A stretch of 32,748 nucleotides of DNA from Tepidimonas sp. UBA997. Its GTDB lineage: Bacteria; Pseudomonadota; Gammaproteobacteria; Burkholderiales; Burkholderiaceae_C. Numbering within the stretch: position 1 is the first letter of the stretch; the number at the start of each line of letters is the position of its first letter. Positions 30,347 to 32,748 of the stretch are shown here, in pieces. The DNA is taken from assembly GCA_002291945.1 (NCBI GenBank), contig DBAZ01000055.1, forward strand, positions 22,798 through 55,545, given 5' to 3'. The notes under the pieces were generated by a model, which was given only the letters and a program-made list of their open reading frames with translations, had not been told where the DNA came from and did no database searches. The position numbers and the translations under genes were made by a program.

Positions 30347-31795
30347 TCAGGCGCGGCGGGCCAGTTCGGCCGCCTTGCCCACATAGCTGGCCGGGGTCAT
30401 GGCCAGCAGGCGGTCTTTGTCGGCCTGGGGAATGTCGAGCGACTCGATCAGGCCGTGCAGCGCCTCTTGCGTCACGCTCTGGCCGCGAGTCACTTCTTTG
30501 AGCTTTTCGTAGGCCCCCGGCACGCCGTAGCGGCGCATCACGGTCTGGATGGGTTCGGCCAGCACCTCCCAGGCGGCATCGAGGTCGGCGGCCAGCGCTT
30601 GCTGGTTCAATTCCAGCTTGTTCAGGCCGGTCATGAGCGACTGGTGCGCCAGCACGCTGTAGCCCAGCGCCACGCCGATGTTGCGCAGCACGGTGGAGTC
30701 AGTCAGGTCGCGCTGCCAGCGGCTGATGGGCAGCTTCTCGCTCAGGTGCCGCAGCAGCGCGTTGGCCAGCCCGAGGTTGCCTTCGGCGTTCTCGAAGTCG
30801 ATCGGGTTGACCTTGTGCGGCATGGTGCTGGAGCCGATTTCGCCCGCTTTGAGCTTCTGTTTGAAGTAGCCCAGGCTGACGTAGCCCCAGATGTCGCGTG
30901 CGAGGTCGATCAGAATGGTGTTGCTGCGCGCCACCGCGTCGAACAGCTCGGCCATGTAGTCGTGCGGCTCGATCTGGATCGAGTAAGGCTGGAAGGTCAG
31001 GCCCAAGCCGATGGTTGCGTCGGCCGGGGTGCTGGCGCTGGCCTCGGGCGCTTCCACCACGGCGCGGCTGAAGGCTTCCCAGTCGAAGTCGGGCCAGGCG
31101 CTCAGATGGGCGTTGTAATTGCCCACGGCACCGTTCATCTTGCCCATCAGCTTGACGGCGGCGATCTGGCCGCGCACGGTCTGCAGGCGCACCAGCACGT
31201 TGGCCAGTTCCTTGCCCACCGTGGTCGGGCTGGCCGTCTGGCCGTGGGTGCGGCTGAGCATGGGCACGGCGGCATACGCCTGCGCCATGCGGCGCAGTTT
31301 GTCGATCAAGGCATCCAGCCCCGGCAGCAGCACCAAGTCGCGCCCGGCCTTGATCTGCAGCGCGTGGCTGGTGTTGTTGATGTCTTCGCTGGTGCAGGCA
31401 AAGTGGACAAACTCGCCAGCCTTCTGCAATTCCGGCCAGCCGTCGAACGCACCCTTCACGCCCATGCCCGGGTTGCCGCGTATCCAGTACTCCACCGCCT
31501 TGACGTCGTGGTTGGTGGTTTTCTCGATGGCCTTGATGGCCTCGGCATCGGCCGGGCTGAAGTTCGCCACCACGGCGCGCAGGTGGGACCGCGCCGGTGC
31601 GGACAAGGGGGGAAATTCGGCAAAACCGGCGTCGCTCAGGTGTTCGAACCAGGCCAGCTCGACCTGCACGCGGCGGTGCATGTAGCCGTACTCGCTCATG
31701 AAGGGGCGCAGCGCGGCCAGTTTGCCCACATAGCGACCATCCAGCGGCGACAGGGCCGTGACGGGCGAAAAATCGAGTGAGGTTAGGTTGTGCAT
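30347..31795 (-). CDS. purB: Adenylosuccinate lyase
   Basis: Tetrameric lyase of purine synthesis: cleaves SAICAR to AICAR and adenylosuccinate to AMP, releasing fumarate. Motifs are SPLDGRYVGKLAALRPFMSE at the N-terminus, TNHDVKAVEYW, FACTSEDINNTSHAL, LSRTHGQTASPTTVGKEL and the fumarase/lyase signature SSTMPHKVNPIDFENAEGN, which carries the catalytic Ser loop. 482 residues, normal for the proteobacterial E. coli-like type. Two adjacent ATGs (31793-31795 and 31796-31798) are possible; the inner one is given. The upstream frame is open but spurious. The ODP gene follows 22 bases downstream. Confidence 0.97.
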   Translation of the reverse strand: MHNLTSLDFSPVTALSPLDGRYVGKLAALRPFMSEYGYMHRRVQVELAWFEHLSDAGFAEFPPLSAPARSHLRAVVANFSPADAEAIKAIEKTTNHDVKAVEYWIRGNPGMGVKGAFDGWPELQKAGEFVHFACTSEDINNTSHALQIKAGRDLVLLPGLDALIDKLRRMAQAYAAVPMLSRTHGQTASPTTVGKELANVLVRLQTVRGQIAAVKLMGKMNGAVGNYNAHLSAWPDFDWEAFSRAVVEAPEASASTPADATIGLGLTFQPYSIQIEPHDYMAELFDAVARSNTILIDLARDIWGYVSLGYFKQKLKAGEIGSSTMPHKVNPIDFENAEGNLGLANALLRHLSEKLPISRWQRDLTDSTVLRNIGVALGYSVLAHQSLMTGLNKLELNQQALAADLDAAWEVLAEPIQTVMRRYGVPGAYEKLKEVTRGQSVTQEALHGLIESLDIPQADKDRLLAMTPASYVGKAAELARRA

Positions 31796-32018
31796 CATGC
31801 CCCCGATTTTAGGCGGGGGCTGTACCCAACGCCGAGCTTGTCTCCGAGGCCGGCGCACTGGGGCCCATCGCAAACTCCTGGGGTTATGCAAGGAAATCGC
31901 GCCTCAGCAGTCATTTCTTGCATTTATGATGTGGGCCTGACACGCAGCAAAGGGCGCTCCTGCCACCTTGTGACTGCTTGCCCAGCGACGCACCCGGCCT
32001 CACCCAAGGAACATCTGC

Positions 32019-32748
32019 ATGAACCCCGCACTTTCCACTCCCCGTATGACCCAAAAACTCAGCGTCAAGGTGATTGTTGTGCTCTGCGCGGCCTTGGTGG
32101 TGGTGCTGGTGTCCGTCATGGCCTTTGTCAGTCGCACCGTCTGGCTCGATTACACCAATACTGCTGAGGAAGCATCAGTGGCAAGCGCGAAATCCGTCCA
32201 GGCTGCAGCGAGGATTTTCACGGATTTGGCTCAACTTAATGCTGAGAGCGATCTAATTTACCTGCGCCAGAAATTTGCTAACTCTCCACTGCGCATGGGT
32301 GTCCCGCCGACCGACGACGCATCACCAGCCACTGAGCCGGTGCGGCAATTGCTTTGGGGCGAGACGCCGTTGCAAGGCAATTTCGCCGTAGTGGACGCCT
32401 TTACTCGTGAGAGGGAAACCCTGGCGACGATTTTCGAGCGTCAGGGCGACGATTTCATGCGCATCACGACCTCATTGACCGACGCCCAAGGCCAGCGGGC
32501 CAAGGGCACCACACTCGATCGCCAGCACCCGGCCTACCCGGCGATGTTGCGCGGGGAGAAGTTTGTCGGACCGGCCACCCTGTTTGGACGGCCCTACATG
32601 ACGGTCTATGAACCCATCATGGAAGGCGGGCAAGCAGTCGGCTACTGGGCTGTTGTTATGCCGATCGACGAATATCTGTCGCGCCTGCGTACCCTGATGC
32701 TCGACACGATCACTAAACAATCCGGCCGCGTGTTTGCCGTCAACATCA
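32019..32748 (+). CDS. Cache-domain chemoreceptor or sensor, 3' end cut by window
   Basis: The frame is open from the ATG at 32019 (AAGGA eight bases upstream) to the window end, so only 243 codons are visible. The N-terminus MNPALSTPRMTQKLSVK is followed by a membrane segment (about residues 17-37, VIVVLCAALVVVLVSVMAF). The periplasmic part reads like the Cache3-Cache2 fusion of methyl-accepting chemotaxis proteins: GNFAVVDAFTRE, DDFMRITTSL, GTTLDRQHPAYPAML, GPATLFGRPYMTVYEPI and GYWAVVMPIDEY. The signalling domain would lie beyond the window, so MCP is the likely but unproven class; a sensor kinase or cyclase is possible. Confidence 0.8.
   Translation, partial: MNPALSTPRMTQKLSVKVIVVLCAALVVVLVSVMAFVSRTVWLDYTNTAEEASVASAKSVQAAARIFTDLAQLNAESDLIYLRQKFANSPLRMGVPPTDDASPATEPVRQLLWGETPLQGNFAVVDAFTRERETLATIFERQGDDFMRITTSLTDAQGQRAKGTTLDRQHPAYPAMLRGEKFVGPATLFGRPYMTVYEPIMEGGQAVGYWAVVMPIDEYLSRLRTLMLDTITKQSGRVFAVNI

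Noticed and set aside
1..32748. CRISPR array, prophage, insertion sequence, tRNA or rRNA
   Set aside because: No regular spaced repeats, transposase or phage genes, cloverleaf sequence or rRNA segment was seen anywhere in the window.

Overview
The window looks like a chromosome segment of a high-GC betaproteobacterium of the order Burkholderiales, most likely close to the Comamonadaceae. The evidence is the dense G/C-ending codon use, the betaproteobacterial sequence character of IleS, QueE, RsmI and the RNB exonuclease, a PHA phasin with PhaR-like operators, and type IV pilus retraction ATPases. Almost all of it is housekeeping or core metabolism. I see no tRNA, rRNA, CRISPR array, prophage or insertion sequence.

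Layout. 1-5.4 kb: 3' part of ileS, then lspA, convergent with a quinone oxidoreductase gene; a divergent EamA/DMT exporter follows. 5.4-8.3 kb: a queuosine (preQ0) block queC-queD-queE, preceded by a candidate preQ1-I riboswitch and a short leader ORF that overlaps queC. The QueD protein is unusual: three tandem T-fold (PTPS/QueD) domains in one chain, only the middle one with the full catalytic set. 8.4-12.7 kb: RNB-family exoribonuclease, a TonB-like envelope protein, mtgA and ruvC, all on the plus strand. 12.7-15.0 kb, minus strand: yggS, a small lower-GC ORF bracketed by two attC-like structures, lpxC, and a 58-residue membrane protein just behind lpxC. 15.1-18.2 kb: pilT, pilU and a beta-hydroxyacid dehydrogenase.

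18.2-20.9 kb: the conserved yraN-diaA-dolP cluster (minus strand) with rsmI divergent from it. 20.9-25.0 kb: a small membrane protein, a DUF502 membrane protein translationally coupled to a Pat-type protein acetyltransferase (acyl-CoA synthetase fused to GNAT), and a CopD-like membrane protein. 25.1-26.8 kb: a phasin with a well-formed promoter flanked by two operator-like palindromes and followed by a strong terminator, then 3-hydroxybutyryl-CoA dehydrogenase; both fit short-chain acyl-CoA/PHB metabolism. 26.9-32.7 kb: moaC, a BepA-type M48 protease coupled to a DUF3717-DUF1289 protein, a di-iron ODP-type beta-lactamase-fold protein with a possible frameshifted tail, purB, and the start of a Cache-domain chemoreceptor cut by the window end.

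The most interesting points are the single-chain triple QueD under a candidate preQ1 riboswitch, and the degenerate integron-cassette-like island between yggS and lpxC. All functions are read from sequence motifs and family memory; no search was run.
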